From assembly GCA_029225065.1 (NCBI GenBank), contig JAQXVT010000029.1:1-64000 (forward strand): 64,000 nucleotides of DNA, in the 5' to 3' direction. A program made the translations under genes and the position numbers. Under the pieces are notes generated by a model that did no database searches, was not told where the DNA came from, and saw only the letters and a program-made list of their open reading frames with translations. The DNA is from Lachnospiraceae bacterium. Its GTDB lineage: Bacteria; Bacillota; Clostridia; Lachnospirales; Lachnospiraceae. Positions 34,203 through 42,954 of the stretch are shown piece after piece; position 1 is the stretch's first letter, and each line of letters starts with the position of its first letter.

Positions 34203-35516
34203 TTACAGCTGGAACAGCTTTTCAAGCTTTGCCTCATCGAGCTTCGAGCCGATCACACACAGTCTTCCGGTGTAGTCTGCTGAACCATTTCGGATCTCAT
34301 ACTCGCCAGGTACCAGATCAAAGTGCAGCCAGGTACCCTCGGTATCCGGCAGCATTCCCTTTGCACGCAGTACAATTCCGTACTCCTGCGAATCGCTCAA
34401 GGTCTTCAGGATCTGCTCCAGCTCATCCTTTGTATACTTTCTCGGTGTCTCACGTCCCCAGGAAGTGAAAACTTCGTCTGCGTGATGATGGTGGTGATGA
34501 CCATCCTCATCATGATGGTGACCGCAGCTGCATACACCGTTCTCATCGTAGTGATGATGATGCTCGTGATCGTGCTCATGGTCGTGACCGCAGCCACACT
34601 CCTCGTCATGGTCGTGATGATGGTGCTCGTGATCATGATCATGGTCGTGACCGCAGCCGCACTCCTCGTCATGGTCGTGATGATGATGCTCGTGGTCGTG
34701 CTCATGGTCATGACCACAGCCGCACTCCTCGTCATGGTCGTGATGATGGTGCTCGTGATCATGATCATGGTCGTGACCGCAGCCGCACTCCTCGTCATGG
34801 TCGTGATGATGATGCTCGTGGTCGTGCTCATGATCATGACCGCAGCCGCACTCCTCGTCGTGGTCGTGATGATGGTGATGATGATGCTCTGCCTCCTCCA
34901 GCAGTTCCTTTGCCAGAGAATCTGTACCCTCGATTGCCTTTAAGATCTGCTCCCCTGTGATATCATCCCACGGAGTCGTGATGACAACTGCCTTCGGGTT
35001 CTTCTCGCGGATCAGCTCTGCTGCCTGCAGCTGCTTCTCCTGAGAGAGCTTCTGTGTACGGCTCAAAATAACTGCTCCCGCATTTTCGATCTGATTGTTA
35101 TAGAACTCACCAAAGTTCTTCATATACATTTTAATCTTGGCGGCATCCGCTACTGTAACCAATGCATTGATCTCAAGTCCTGCTTCTTTGGAAGCATCCT
35201 CTACCGCACGGCGGACATCAGAAAGCTTGCCAACGCCTGACGGCTCAATGATAATGCGGTCCGGATGATACTCGTCTGCCACTTTTTTCAGTGCCTTTCC
35301 AAAATCACCGACCAGAGAACAGCAGATACAGCCGGAGTTCATCTCTGTGATATTGATTCCCGCGTCTCTTAAAAAGCCACCGTCGATACCGATCTCACCA
35401 AATTCATTCTCAATCAGTACGATCTGCTGGCCTGCAAATACCTCTTTAATCAGCTTTTTGATCAGTGTTGTCTTTCCGGCTCCAAGGAAACCGGAAAAAA
35501 TATCAACTTTTATCAT
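34203..35516 (-). CDS. COG0523 (CobW-type) GTPase with a long His/Asp/Cys repeat
   Basis: This 437-residue metallochaperone-type G3E GTPase has Walker A GFLGAGKTT (residues 8-16), the CxCC metal motif in SGCICCSL, the Walker B-like IIEPSGVG and a C-terminal CobW_C domain. Between them (about residues 210-345) lie five units of about 21 residues built from HDHDEECGCGH and HDHEHDHEHHHH-type segments, alternating between two versions, so the underlying DNA has a 126-nt higher-order period. Such His-rich loops bind Zn2+, Ni2+ or Co2+. The start ATG follows AAGGA. Family members insert metals or buffer zinc; the exact metal is unknown. Confidence 0.9.
   Translation of the reverse strand: MIKVDIFSGFLGAGKTTLIKKLIKEVFAGQQIVLIENEFGEIGIDGGFLRDAGINITEMNSGCICCSLVGDFGKALKKVADEYHPDRIIIEPSGVGKLSDVRRAVEDASKEAGLEINALVTVADAAKIKMYMKNFGEFYNNQIENAGAVILSRTQKLSQEKQLQAAELIREKNPKAVVITTPWDDITGEQILKAIEGTDSLAKELLEEAEHHHHHHHDHDEECGCGHDHEHDHEHHHHDHDEECGCGHDHDHDHEHHHHDHDEECGCGHDHEHDHEHHHHDHDEECGCGHDHDHDHEHHHHDHDEECGCGHDHEHDHEHHHHYDENGVCSCGHHHDEDGHHHHHHADEVFTSWGRETPRKYTKDELEQILKTLSDSQEYGIVLRAKGMLPDTEGTWLHFDLVPGEYEIRNGSADYTGRLCVIGSKLDEAKLEKLFQL
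34480..34890 (-). repeat. Tandem repeat encoding His/Asp/Cys units
   Basis: About five 63-nt units within the COG0523 gene, each encoding HHHH-DHDEECGCGHDH-type sequence. Adjacent units alternate between HDHEHDHE and HDHDHDHE, which indicates duplication of a 126-nt double unit. Copy number could vary by slippage. Confidence 0.85.
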
Positions 35517-35595
35517 AATACAATTCCTTCTTTCAAATAATATAACTGCCGCTTCCCCGAATCGCCGCAAAACAGCAATTCGATTATGAAATAAA

Positions 35596-35672
35596 TACCG
35601 GAGCGGACCCCAAAGATCCGCCCCGGTACTTTGTGCCGTTGCTACTATAACACAGATTCCTCAATTGTGCAA
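35596..35672 (-). promoter_or_regulatory. Promoter and leader hairpin of the His-rich COG0523 gene
   Basis: TTGCAC (35667-35672), 17 nt, TATAGT (35644-35649) form the promoter on the minus strand. A strong stem, TACCGGGGCGGA paired with TCCGCTCCGGTA (35596-35628), follows near the RNA start with only a weak T-rich tail, so it may stabilise or attenuate the leader. No obvious Zur box was seen. Confidence 0.6.
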
Positions 35673-35694
35673 ACAGCAAAACAGGTTTCCACTG

Positions 35695-36456
35695 TTATCT
35701 TTCGCTGATTCTTCCAAGAAATTCACGAATTCTCGCATGATCCGCGTCAAATACCTCGTCCGGCTTTCCTTCCAGCGCCACAACACCTTTATCCATAAAG
35801 ATTACGCGGTCGGAAATATCCCGTGCAAAGCTCATTTCATGCGTGACGATCACCATCGTAATCTGCAGATCAGCAAGTGAGCGGATGACCTTCAATACCT
35901 CTCCTGTCAGCTCCGGATCGAGCGCACTCGTCGGCTCATCAAAAAAGAGGATTTTCGGATTGAGTGCAAGCGCACGTGCGATCGCAACTCTCTGACACTG
36001 TCCGCCGGAAAGCTGGCATGGGTAAGCATTTTCCTTATCTGACAATCCCATCTTTTTCAGCAGCTCCCTTGCCTCCTGATATACCTCTTCTTTTCCGCGC
36101 TTCTGAATCCGGATCGGCGCATCCGTAATATTTTTCATCACCGAAAAATGCGGAAACAGGTTAAAATTCTGAAATACCAGTCCAAAATACGAATGGATTT
36201 TTCTCGCCTGCTCTCCCTTCGGGTAATGCTTCGTTCCATTTTCATCGACACTTGCAACGGTCTCTCCCATATATCGAAGCTCGCCGCCATCGATCTCCTC
36301 CAGCATCGTCGCGCATCGCAGCAGCGTCGATTTGCCGGAGCCGGACGGACCGATGATCGAAAGAATCTCGCCCTCTTCCACCGAAAGAGAGATGTCCTTC
36401 AGCACGCCAAGCCCGTCAAATTCTTTTTTTATGTGATTCATTTCCAGCAGTTTCAT
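35695..36456 (-). CDS. Polar amino acid ABC transporter, ATP-binding protein
   Basis: This 253-residue ATPase has Walker A GPSGSGKST, the Q-loop GLVFQNFNLFPH typical of GlnQ/HisP-type subunits, signature LSGGQCQR and Walker B ILFFDEPTSALD. Together with the permease (36635) and binding protein (37609) it forms an importer for polar amino acids. The ATG at 36456 follows GTGGAGG. It is the last gene of the operon. Confidence 0.94.
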   Translation of the reverse strand: MKLLEMNHIKKEFDGLGVLKDISLSVEEGEILSIIGPSGSGKSTLLRCATMLEEIDGGELRYMGETVASVDENGTKHYPKGEQARKIHSYFGLVFQNFNLFPHFSVMKNITDAPIRIQKRGKEEVYQEARELLKKMGLSDKENAYPCQLSGGQCQRVAIARALALNPKILFFDEPTSALDPELTGEVLKVIRSLADLQITMVIVTHEMSFARDISDRVIFMDKGVVALEGKPDEVFDADHARIREFLGRISER

Positions 36457-36634
36457 ATTTTCCTCCACGTTCCATACATTAACCCAGGCCTTAGAGCGCA
36501 TTTGAAAAATGCTTCCATGATCACAGTCACATTAAAATGTCTGTGTCCACATCATTTTTCTCCTGAACGAACTTTATCCACATATTCCCGCTTCCAGCCG
36601 GAGCTTATCCACAGTCAGCCGATTGCATCCCATT

Positions 36635-37285
36635 TTACTGGTAATAACTCATCTTCTTCTCGAGCGTCTCCATTGCCACCGCTACTACCAGATTGAATAC
36701 ATAGTAGAAAATTGCCGCCACAACAAACGGGATAAATGTCGTCTGTGACGCTGCGATCTGCTTTGCGATCGTAAACATTTCCGCATACGCAAGTGAAAAG
36801 CTTAAGGAAGTATCCTTTACCAGCGTGATTACCTCATTCGTGATCGATGGAAGAATCCGTTTTACAACCTGCGGAAAAATGATATGACAGAAGCACTGCG
36901 TTTTCGTATAACCAAGCACTCGCGCTGCCTCATACTGTCCCTGCGGCATTGACTCGATTCCGGAGCGGTAAATCTCCGCAAAATACGCCGCATAGTTCAA
37001 CGCAAATCCAATGATGATCGCAAGAAAGCGGTAGGAACCGCCGATTTTCATTCCAAACAAATAAAAGGGGCCAAAGTAAACCACCAGCAGCTGCAGCATC
37101 AGCGGTGTGCCGCGCATCACAGAAATATAGACTTTCATTACCGTGCGCAGAATTTTGTTCTTCGACATTCTTCCGAATGCAATCAGAAGACCGAGCGGCA
37201 GTGAAAAAATAAGTGTCAGGAAAAAGATTCCCATCGACTTGAGCATACCGCTGCTCAGCTGTTCCAGCATGACTGAAAATTTCAT
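36635..37285 (-). CDS. Polar amino acid ABC transporter, permease
   Basis: This 216-residue HisM/GlnP-type permease has an EAA-loop region in AEIYRSGIESMPQGQYEAAR (given as one motif of 20) followed by ALGYT-like VLGYTKTQ, and about five membrane helices. The ATG at 37285 follows ACGGAGG; the longer in-frame upstream part is not supported by a ribosome site. It lies between the ATPase and binding-protein genes. Confidence 0.94.
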   Translation of the reverse strand: MKFSVMLEQLSSGMLKSMGIFFLTLIFSLPLGLLIAFGRMSKNKILRTVMKVYISVMRGTPLMLQLLVVYFGPFYLFGMKIGGSYRFLAIIIGFALNYAAYFAEIYRSGIESMPQGQYEAARVLGYTKTQCFCHIIFPQVVKRILPSITNEVITLVKDTSLSFSLAYAEMFTIAKQIAASQTTFIPFVVAAIFYYVFNLVVAVAMETLEKKMSYYQ

Positions 37286-37608
37286 ACGTTCCTCCGTTTC
37301 TTTTTCGGCGCTGCAAAGTTCGTTCCTGCCAATAAAGTGTTTCAGGCATATAAAGAGATGCCCTATACGCAGTAAAACTGACATTCACGGCCTGCATTTA
37401 CTATATCCGCCGGATATTTTGCTTCTCCATCAGCGCAAAAGAGGCTGCCGCGGTAAAATGCGGCAGTCCCTGTGCATTTTTCTTATTATTTATGTCCGAA
37501 TTTTGAGATCCTGCCTCAGCCTGAATCCCATATCTTTTCAGCTGAATCAGTATTGAAAAATATTTTCTGCAAAATTGCTGAAATAATTTTTCAAACAGCC
37601 TCTAATGT

Positions 37609-38475
37609 TTACGCCTCAGTTTCTGCCTCAGTCTCAGCTGCTGCCTCGGAAGCACCTTCCGTTGCTGCTTCGGTTGCTGCCTCTGCATCGCTGTCCTCGC
37701 CCAGGCATACCATATCGGTCAGCTCATATTTCTCAGCCAGCGCATCAAATGTGCCGTCCTCTTTCAGCTGCATCAGAGAATCGTTCACGATGTCGCGCAG
37801 CTCCTCATTGCCAAGCTTGAAGCCAACTGCGTATTTCTCGCTGTTGAGTGCTTCATCAAGAATCTTGTATCCCTCATGCTGCTTCAGCTGATAATTTGCA
37901 ACTCCGATGTCCATTGCGATCGCATCGATGCTGCCTGCCTGCAGTTCAATAAATGCGTTGTTGTAATCCGGGAACTGCTGCAGAGTACCGAATGTTGCTG
38001 CCAGATCTGCCTGATCTCCACCGTCACTTAACAGCTCCAGTGCAGCAGATGCTGCCTGTACGCCCACGGTCTTTCCCGCCAGCCCTGCAAGATCTGCGAT
38101 ATCAGAATCCTCCGGAATGATGATTACCTGGCTGTTATCTACGTACGGTACTGACCAGGTGTAATCATCCTCACGACCGTTTATTGTAAATCCGTTCCAG
38201 ATGCAGTCAATTGCTCCGGAATTCAGCTCCATATCCTTGGAGTCCCAGTCGATCGGAGTCTTTACCAGCTCCCAGCCCTGCAGATCACAAACCGCCTGAG
38301 CCAGCTCCAGATCGAATCCGGTGTACTCACCGTCCTCATCCATATATCCAAACGGCGGATACTCCGCATCAAATCCAACGGTAAAAGTCTTTGCTTCGTC
38401 CGCCAGGCAGACATTTCCCATCATGGATACCGCAAGTACGGCTCCTGTTAATACACATACCAGACTTCTTCTCAT
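37609..38475 (-). CDS. Polar amino acid ABC transporter, substrate-binding protein with TEA tail
   Basis: This 288-residue exported binding protein has a signal peptide (residues 1-25), the family 3 SBP core (TFTVGFDAEYPPFGYMDEDG by parts, GFDLELAQAVC, LAGKTVGVQAAS) and a C-terminal 25-residue Ala/Glu/Thr-rich tail. No lipobox Cys is placed for lipidation: the only nearby Cys is in NVCLADEA, which is a possible but atypical lipobox. It would deliver an amino acid to the adjacent permease. The first gene of the operon, with its own promoter at 38537-38565. Confidence 0.92.
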   Translation of the reverse strand: MRRSLVCVLTGAVLAVSMMGNVCLADEAKTFTVGFDAEYPPFGYMDEDGEYTGFDLELAQAVCDLQGWELVKTPIDWDSKDMELNSGAIDCIWNGFTINGREDDYTWSVPYVDNSQVIIIPEDSDIADLAGLAGKTVGVQAASAALELLSDGGDQADLAATFGTLQQFPDYNNAFIELQAGSIDAIAMDIGVANYQLKQHEGYKILDEALNSEKYAVGFKLGNEELRDIVNDSLMQLKEDGTFDALAEKYELTDMVCLGEDSDAEAATEAATEGASEAAAETEAETEA

Positions 38476-38536
38476 AATTTCATCCTCCTGTGAATGCTTT
38501 ATTTTAGTAGCACTCTACCTTGCTAAACTGCTATCC

Positions 38537-38565
38537 AGTTTAACAGAGATGTGGGCATGTGTCAA
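38537..38565 (-). promoter_or_regulatory. Promoter of the amino acid ABC transporter operon
   Basis: TTGACA (38560-38565) and TAAACT (38537-38542) on the minus strand are 17 nt apart. A short dyad AACTG-N5-CAGTT overlaps the start region and could be an operator. Confidence 0.7.
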
Positions 38566-38706
38566 GCGAATATTCTTTTATCTAAAGTCAAAAAACAGGA
38601 ACCCCATCAAACACCCCAGCCAGTTCCAAAGGTCCGGACCTGCACACAATCGGTATGCATGTCTCACCTTTGTTTCTGTCTGTTTTGTTTGTGGGATTCC
38701 TGCCCT

Positions 38707-40542
38707 CTACTCTTCCTCGCCGCTCATCTTCGTACGATACTGGAAAATCCATACACCGAACAGTACCATCCAGCCAATCTGGCCGACTGCACTGATGATT
38801 GTGCCAATTTCCGCATTTACGATACCAGAAAGCAGGCTGATGATTCCAAACAGACCCATAATGATGTGAATCACTGCCACATAACCTGATGCCGTACCGT
38901 AAACCTCACCATTCGCATTTTTGCGGAAGGTTTTCAATGTTGCAAGATAGCTGAAATAGTACATCACAACCAGCATTGTCGCCACAATCAGAAGAATCAG
39001 GACGATTGCTGATACTACAATCACACTCTTTGAACCGGCTACCCATGCGGAAACGACGAGCGCTACGCTGATGACCAGACCTGCCAGCATCGCAATGCAT
39101 GCGCCGATCATTCCGATAATCACATATGCTTTCCAGAAGCCAAGTCCTGTGCCGGACATTTTTTCCTTCTTCGTGCGTGCCGCAATCACAGTCATCCAAA
39201 GACCGATGCACAGCAGCAGCTCCGGAATGCGCGGAATCAGGCTTGCCACGATCGCGCCGCTTCCCATTTTAGAGATAACACCAAGCACGCTGTTCATATA
39301 ACCGGCCATCTGTGCCGGGAAATTTACATTGGAGAGGAGTCTTGCAACCTGTGAAAAATCCACCTGCTTCAAAAAGACCGCCATCACGGAGCCTGCAAGA
39401 TAGGCCGTCTGCAGCAGCGCCACAAGAATCAAAAGCGGAGATTTCAGTGCGCCTCTCGCCGTCATGGCAAGCCGCTGTGCCGCATAATTGACCGGGCGGG
39501 CTGCATTTACGTAAGTGCCAGCCGGACGGTTCAGCATGTTGACCGGTCCGCCCTGTACATTGACCGGACGCACCGCCGCCGGACCACGGTTCGGCACTCC
39601 CTGTCCGCTATTCGGACTTCCCGCTGCGCCGTTTGCCTGTACCGGGCATCTGCCATTTGCTGCTCCTGGCTGCACCGGACGGCCGCCGTTTCCTGCTCCT
39701 GCCTGCGGTGCACGGCCACCATTTGCTGTCCCCTGCTGTACTGCACGGCTATCATTTGCTGCTCCCGGCTGCACCGGGCGTCTGCCGTTTCGCGCTTCTG
39801 CCTGACGTCTCTGCATACCGCCCATATCTTCCGGACGAGCCTGCTCAGCTGCATTTCTTCCCTCCGGACGCCGCGCTCCTGATGCTCTCCCCGACATCTC
39901 TGCCGGCTTGCGCACATCCGCCGGTCTGGCAGCCCCTCTTGCCGGAGCGTCAGCCAGTGACCCCTCATATGCACGTCCCATCTCTCTTCGGATTGCTCCG
40001 GATGTCATCCGCTGCTTTCCTGAACGGTCCGCGTCGCTCTGCCCGTAAATATGCGGTTCACCGCGAAGCGGAGCCGCCTGCTTTTTCACTTCTTCCGCAT
40101 CCTGTGCGGCTTTTTCTTCCGGATCAGCCGCCATGCGCGGCACCTCGTACAGCGATGCATCTTCCTCCGGCTCTGCCGCTTTCTGTTGCGGCACATACGC
40201 CAGATCTTCTTCCTCTGCCGAAGCAGACGAATCAAGTGGCTCATATTTTGCTTCCGACTCTGCTGTATCCGCTTCTGCACTTACATTTTCTGCCTGACCA
40301 CTCTCCTCTGCCGCTTCCGGCACAAAAGTCATGTCAGCATCTTCCTGCTCATCATTTTCCTCTTTATATGTATCTTCAACAGATGCTGTATCCTCTTCAT
40401 ATACAGCATCTGCGTCATCCATCTGTTCGTCTTCTTCCGCACTGTAATTCGATTCCCGGATATCCAGATACGGATTGCCGCATACTTCGCAGACCGTGCT
40501 GTCGTCACTGCCCACATTTCCGCAGATAATACACCGCTTCAT
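38707..40542 (-). CDS. Zinc-ribbon membrane protein with long low-complexity region
   Basis: This 611-residue protein starts with a zinc ribbon (CIICGNVGSDDSTVCEVCG, two CxxC pairs), continues with an acidic Glu/Asp/Ala-rich region (to about 140), a Gly/Arg/Ala/Asn/Pro-rich region with PVQPGAANGGR-like units (about 180-335), and ends with five or so membrane helices (about 360-600). The order zinc ribbon, disordered linker, membrane core is seen in many uncharacterised Clostridia membrane proteins. The ATG follows TAGGAGG. Function unknown; it is probably in the cytoplasmic membrane with the ribbon inside. Confidence 0.75.
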   Translation of the reverse strand: MKRCIICGNVGSDDSTVCEVCGNPYLDIRESNYSAEEDEQMDDADAVYEEDTASVEDTYKEENDEQEDADMTFVPEAAEESGQAENVSAEADTAESEAKYEPLDSSASAEEEDLAYVPQQKAAEPEEDASLYEVPRMAADPEEKAAQDAEEVKKQAAPLRGEPHIYGQSDADRSGKQRMTSGAIRREMGRAYEGSLADAPARGAARPADVRKPAEMSGRASGARRPEGRNAAEQARPEDMGGMQRRQAEARNGRRPVQPGAANDSRAVQQGTANGGRAPQAGAGNGGRPVQPGAANGRCPVQANGAAGSPNSGQGVPNRGPAAVRPVNVQGGPVNMLNRPAGTYVNAARPVNYAAQRLAMTARGALKSPLLILVALLQTAYLAGSVMAVFLKQVDFSQVARLLSNVNFPAQMAGYMNSVLGVISKMGSGAIVASLIPRIPELLLCIGLWMTVIAARTKKEKMSGTGLGFWKAYVIIGMIGACIAMLAGLVISVALVVSAWVAGSKSVIVVSAIVLILLIVATMLVVMYYFSYLATLKTFRKNANGEVYGTASGYVAVIHIIMGLFGIISLLSGIVNAEIGTIISAVGQIGWMVLFGVWIFQYRTKMSGEEE

Positions 40543-40631
40543 TTTCGATCCTCCTATCTTTTTGCACGCTCTTCGCTGCAAAAAACCATTACTTTTTATT
40601 ATACCTTATATCAGATATCAGAGCAAGCAAA

Positions 40632-40670
40632 AAAAGACAGGGACGGTAAATTCCGCCCCTGTCTTTCATG
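40632..40670 (-). terminator. Terminator of the aminotransferase gene
   Basis: AAAGACAGGG and CCCTGTCTTT pair across the GCGGAATTTACCGT loop, and on the minus strand the stem is followed by TTTTTGC. Confidence 0.85.
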
Positions 40671-40674
40671 TAGA

Positions 40675-41961
40675 TTATTTCTCTTCAAGCAACTTTTCTG
40701 CTGACGCAAGCTTTACACAGATCACAAACAGCTCCGCTGCCTTTCCGAGCTCTTCCAGTGTCGGGAAAGACGGTGCGATACGGATGTTGCTGTCTTTCGG
40801 ATCCTTGCCGTACGGGTAGGTTGCTCCTGCTCCGGTCAGTACAAGACCTGCCTCTTTTGCCATCGCCACGATCCGCTTTGCACAGCCGTCCAGAGAATCA
40901 AAGGAAATGAAATAGCCTCCCTTCGGCTTTGTCCAGGTACCGATCTCAAGTCCGCCAAGGCCTTCCTCCAGTGTTTTCTGTACCAGCTCAAACTTCGGAC
41001 GCAGGATTGCCGCATGCTTTCTCATGTGCTCATGCATGCCGTCCATGTCCTTGAAGAAACGCACATGTCGCAGCTGGTTGAGCTTGTCATGACCGATGGT
41101 CTGATAGTTCATCCACTTTCTTGCATCATTCAGGTTTGCCTCGGACGCTGCCATTGCCGCGATACCGGAACCCGGGAAGCTTACCTTTGAAGTGGAGATA
41201 AATTTGTATACCATATCCTCACTGCCGACCTTTTCGCACTCGGTGAGCAGCTCCGGAATCACATCCTGATCGTCATCGTACAGATGATGGATGGAATATG
41301 CGTTGTCCCAGAAAATACGGAAATCCGGGGCAGCCGGTTTCAGTCTTGCGAACCGCTTTACAGTCTCATCCGAGTAGGAAATACCGGTCGGATTCGAATA
41401 TTTCGGTACACACCAGATTCCTTTGATGGCGTCGTCCTCCGCTACCAGCTTTTCTACCAGATCCATATCCGGGCCGGTCGGCAGCAGCGGAACGTTGATC
41501 ATCTCAATTCCAAAAAACTGCGTGATACCAAAATGACGGTCATAGCCCGGTACCGGACAGAGGAATTTTACCTTGTCCAGCTTGCTCCACGGTGTATGTC
41601 CGCAGACGCCCATCGTCATCGCGCGGGCAACTGTATCAAACATTACATTCAAACTGGAGTTGCCGTAGATCTGAATATTTTTCTCCGGCACTTCTGACAT
41701 ATCCGCCAGCAGCTGTCGTGCTTCCGGAATACCATCCATGATTCCATAGTTTCTGCAGTCCACGCCTGCCTCGCATACCATATCTGAACTGCTGTTCAGT
41801 ACGTCCATCATTCCGTTGGAAAGGTCAAGCTGTGCCTTGGACGGCTTTCCTCTCGACATATCAAGCTTCATTCCCCTGTCCTGAAACTCTTTGTATTTGG
41901 CTTCAAGCGCCGCTTTTTCCTTCTGCAGTTCCTCACGGGTCATTTCTCTGTATGGCTTCAT
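40675..41961 (-). CDS. Aminotransferase class I, aspartate/MocR-like type
   Basis: This 428-residue PLP enzyme has the N-terminal KLDMSRGKPSKAQLDLS segment, NYGIMDGIPEARQLLADM, the NPTG-like KYSNPTGISY, DNAYSIHHLY (Asp that contacts the pyridine N) and the PLP-lysine region STSKVSFPGSGIA. The sequence belongs to the long aspartate-aminotransferase-like class (PF12897) of Firmicutes. It likely transfers amino groups between aspartate or alanine and 2-oxo acids. The ATG at 41961 follows TGGAGGAG. Its own terminator separates it from the gene behind. Confidence 0.9.
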   Translation of the reverse strand: MKPYREMTREELQKEKAALEAKYKEFQDRGMKLDMSRGKPSKAQLDLSNGMMDVLNSSSDMVCEAGVDCRNYGIMDGIPEARQLLADMSEVPEKNIQIYGNSSLNVMFDTVARAMTMGVCGHTPWSKLDKVKFLCPVPGYDRHFGITQFFGIEMINVPLLPTGPDMDLVEKLVAEDDAIKGIWCVPKYSNPTGISYSDETVKRFARLKPAAPDFRIFWDNAYSIHHLYDDDQDVIPELLTECEKVGSEDMVYKFISTSKVSFPGSGIAAMAASEANLNDARKWMNYQTIGHDKLNQLRHVRFFKDMDGMHEHMRKHAAILRPKFELVQKTLEEGLGGLEIGTWTKPKGGYFISFDSLDGCAKRIVAMAKEAGLVLTGAGATYPYGKDPKDSNIRIAPSFPTLEELGKAAELFVICVKLASAEKLLEEK

Positions 41962-42026
41962 AGTCCGTCTCCTCCAGTATTTTTTCATTCTCCTCAGTGT
42001 CTTTAATACACGCACAATTGTCGCGT

Positions 42027-42455
42027 CTAAAAACTCACTTTCCCTATTTTAGTACCTGCCTCACTATTCGTCAAGTCTTTTTCCTGCCTCTTTTTCGCCT
42101 TATACTGCGAAACATTCACCGCATCCTCGATCTCCAGATCCCGCTCACCCGCCAGCGATTCCAGATGATGACGGAATTCATGCAGCAGGACTTTGCGGAT
42201 CTGCACGCGGATTTCTTCCTCGCTGCAGCCGCCGCAGCACTGCGCAAACGAACCGTAGTACAGTACAATAAACCGCCCTAAATAGCGGTCAATATGGTAT
42301 TCACCCAAAATAAAAAGGTCATGATCCTCCGCAGCCGGATGCAGCGGGCTGCCGGCTCTGACCATGACTCCTCCATTCAGTTCCCGGAAAAATACTTCCG
42401 GGAACGAATCTGCTGTTTCCATTGTATACTCTTCAAATGCTTCCAGTGAAATCAT
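42027..42455 (-). CDS. Metallopeptidase family protein (zincin-1 like)
   Basis: This 142-residue protein contains LLHEFRHHLES near residue 93, an HExxH zinc-peptidase motif. The N-terminal MISLEAFEEYTMETADSFPE by parts and the FILGEYHIDRYLGRFIVLYYGSF region fit the small PF06262 (MMP-like) family. The substrate is unknown. It has a predicted interior Cys pair CCGGC of uncertain role. It ends 65 nt upstream of the aminotransferase start and is possibly cotranscribed. Confidence 0.82.
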   Translation of the reverse strand: MISLEAFEEYTMETADSFPEVFFRELNGGVMVRAGSPLHPAAEDHDLFILGEYHIDRYLGRFIVLYYGSFAQCCGGCSEEEIRVQIRKVLLHEFRHHLESLAGERDLEIEDAVNVSQYKAKKRQEKDLTNSEAGTKIGKVSF

Positions 42456-42530
42456 AAACCTCCCACCGATTCCGGAGCCTGTTCAAAAAACTATTCCCGC
42501 AATCTGTACGCACATCCTGCAGAAAGCACT

Positions 42531-42572
42531 GTAAAGCGGGCATTCGCAATCCGCTTCACGCCCTGCACTCAA
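42531..42572 (+). repeat. REP-like repeat copy
   Basis: GTAAAGCGGGCATTCGCAA then TCCGCTTCACGCCCTGCACTC: a well-conserved copy between two minus-strand genes. Confidence 0.7.
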
Positions 42573-42579
42573 ACACACT

Positions 42580-42804
42580 CTACAGTTCATTCATAATCTG
42601 CCCCATCAGCAGACATGTCTTCGTATGCTCACATCTGCCCCAGGCACAGTCCGACGAAACAATCTCCTTTTTTCCGTCCGGCAGCACCTTAAGCTCGCAC
42701 ATCACCATGCGCGTCTGGTTCTGCGCCTTACAGAATCCGCTGGCAAACTCTTCAATGATGTCGTCGTCATCCATTTCATTTTCAGCCTGCTTCTTTTCTT
42801 TCAT
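42580..42804 (-). CDS. Small conserved cysteine-containing protein of unknown function
   Basis: This 74-residue protein has an acidic start (ENEMDDDDIIEEF), then CKAQNQTRMVMCELKVLPDG and CAWGRCEHTKTC (total five Cys). The CxxxxC and CxxxxxC spacing could coordinate a metal or form a cofactor site. I know of similar short proteins in Lachnospiraceae but no assigned function. The ATG follows AGAAGGAAG. Confidence 0.65.
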   Translation of the reverse strand: MKEKKQAENEMDDDDIIEEFASGFCKAQNQTRMVMCELKVLPDGKKEIVSSDCAWGRCEHTKTCLLMGQIMNEL

Positions 42805-42832
42805 TTTTCTTCCTTCTAATTTGTCCCGTCAC

Positions 42833-42870
42833 ACAAAGCTGATATTCACAACCACCTTCACTGGCTGTTC
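42833..42870 (+). repeat. REP-like repeat copy, degenerate
   Basis: ACAAAGCTGATATTCACAA then CCACCTTCACTGGCTGTTC retains the head and general spacing only. Confidence 0.4.
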
Positions 42871-42954
42871 ATTCTTCAGAAATTCTGCCTCTATCGCGTT
42901 GCCTGTTTTTTCGCTCCACAAAAGTGCACCTGCAATACAGCATTGCTTTATCAC

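Noticed and set aside
34480-34890. CRISPR-like regularly spaced repeats
   Set aside because: The units are directly adjacent and in frame with a GTPase gene, with no unique spacers, so this is a coding tandem repeat.
34323-34943. Long plus-strand reading frame rich in Val, Met and Thr
   Set aside because: It is the antisense shadow of the His/Asp repeat of the COG0523 gene and has no ribosome site.
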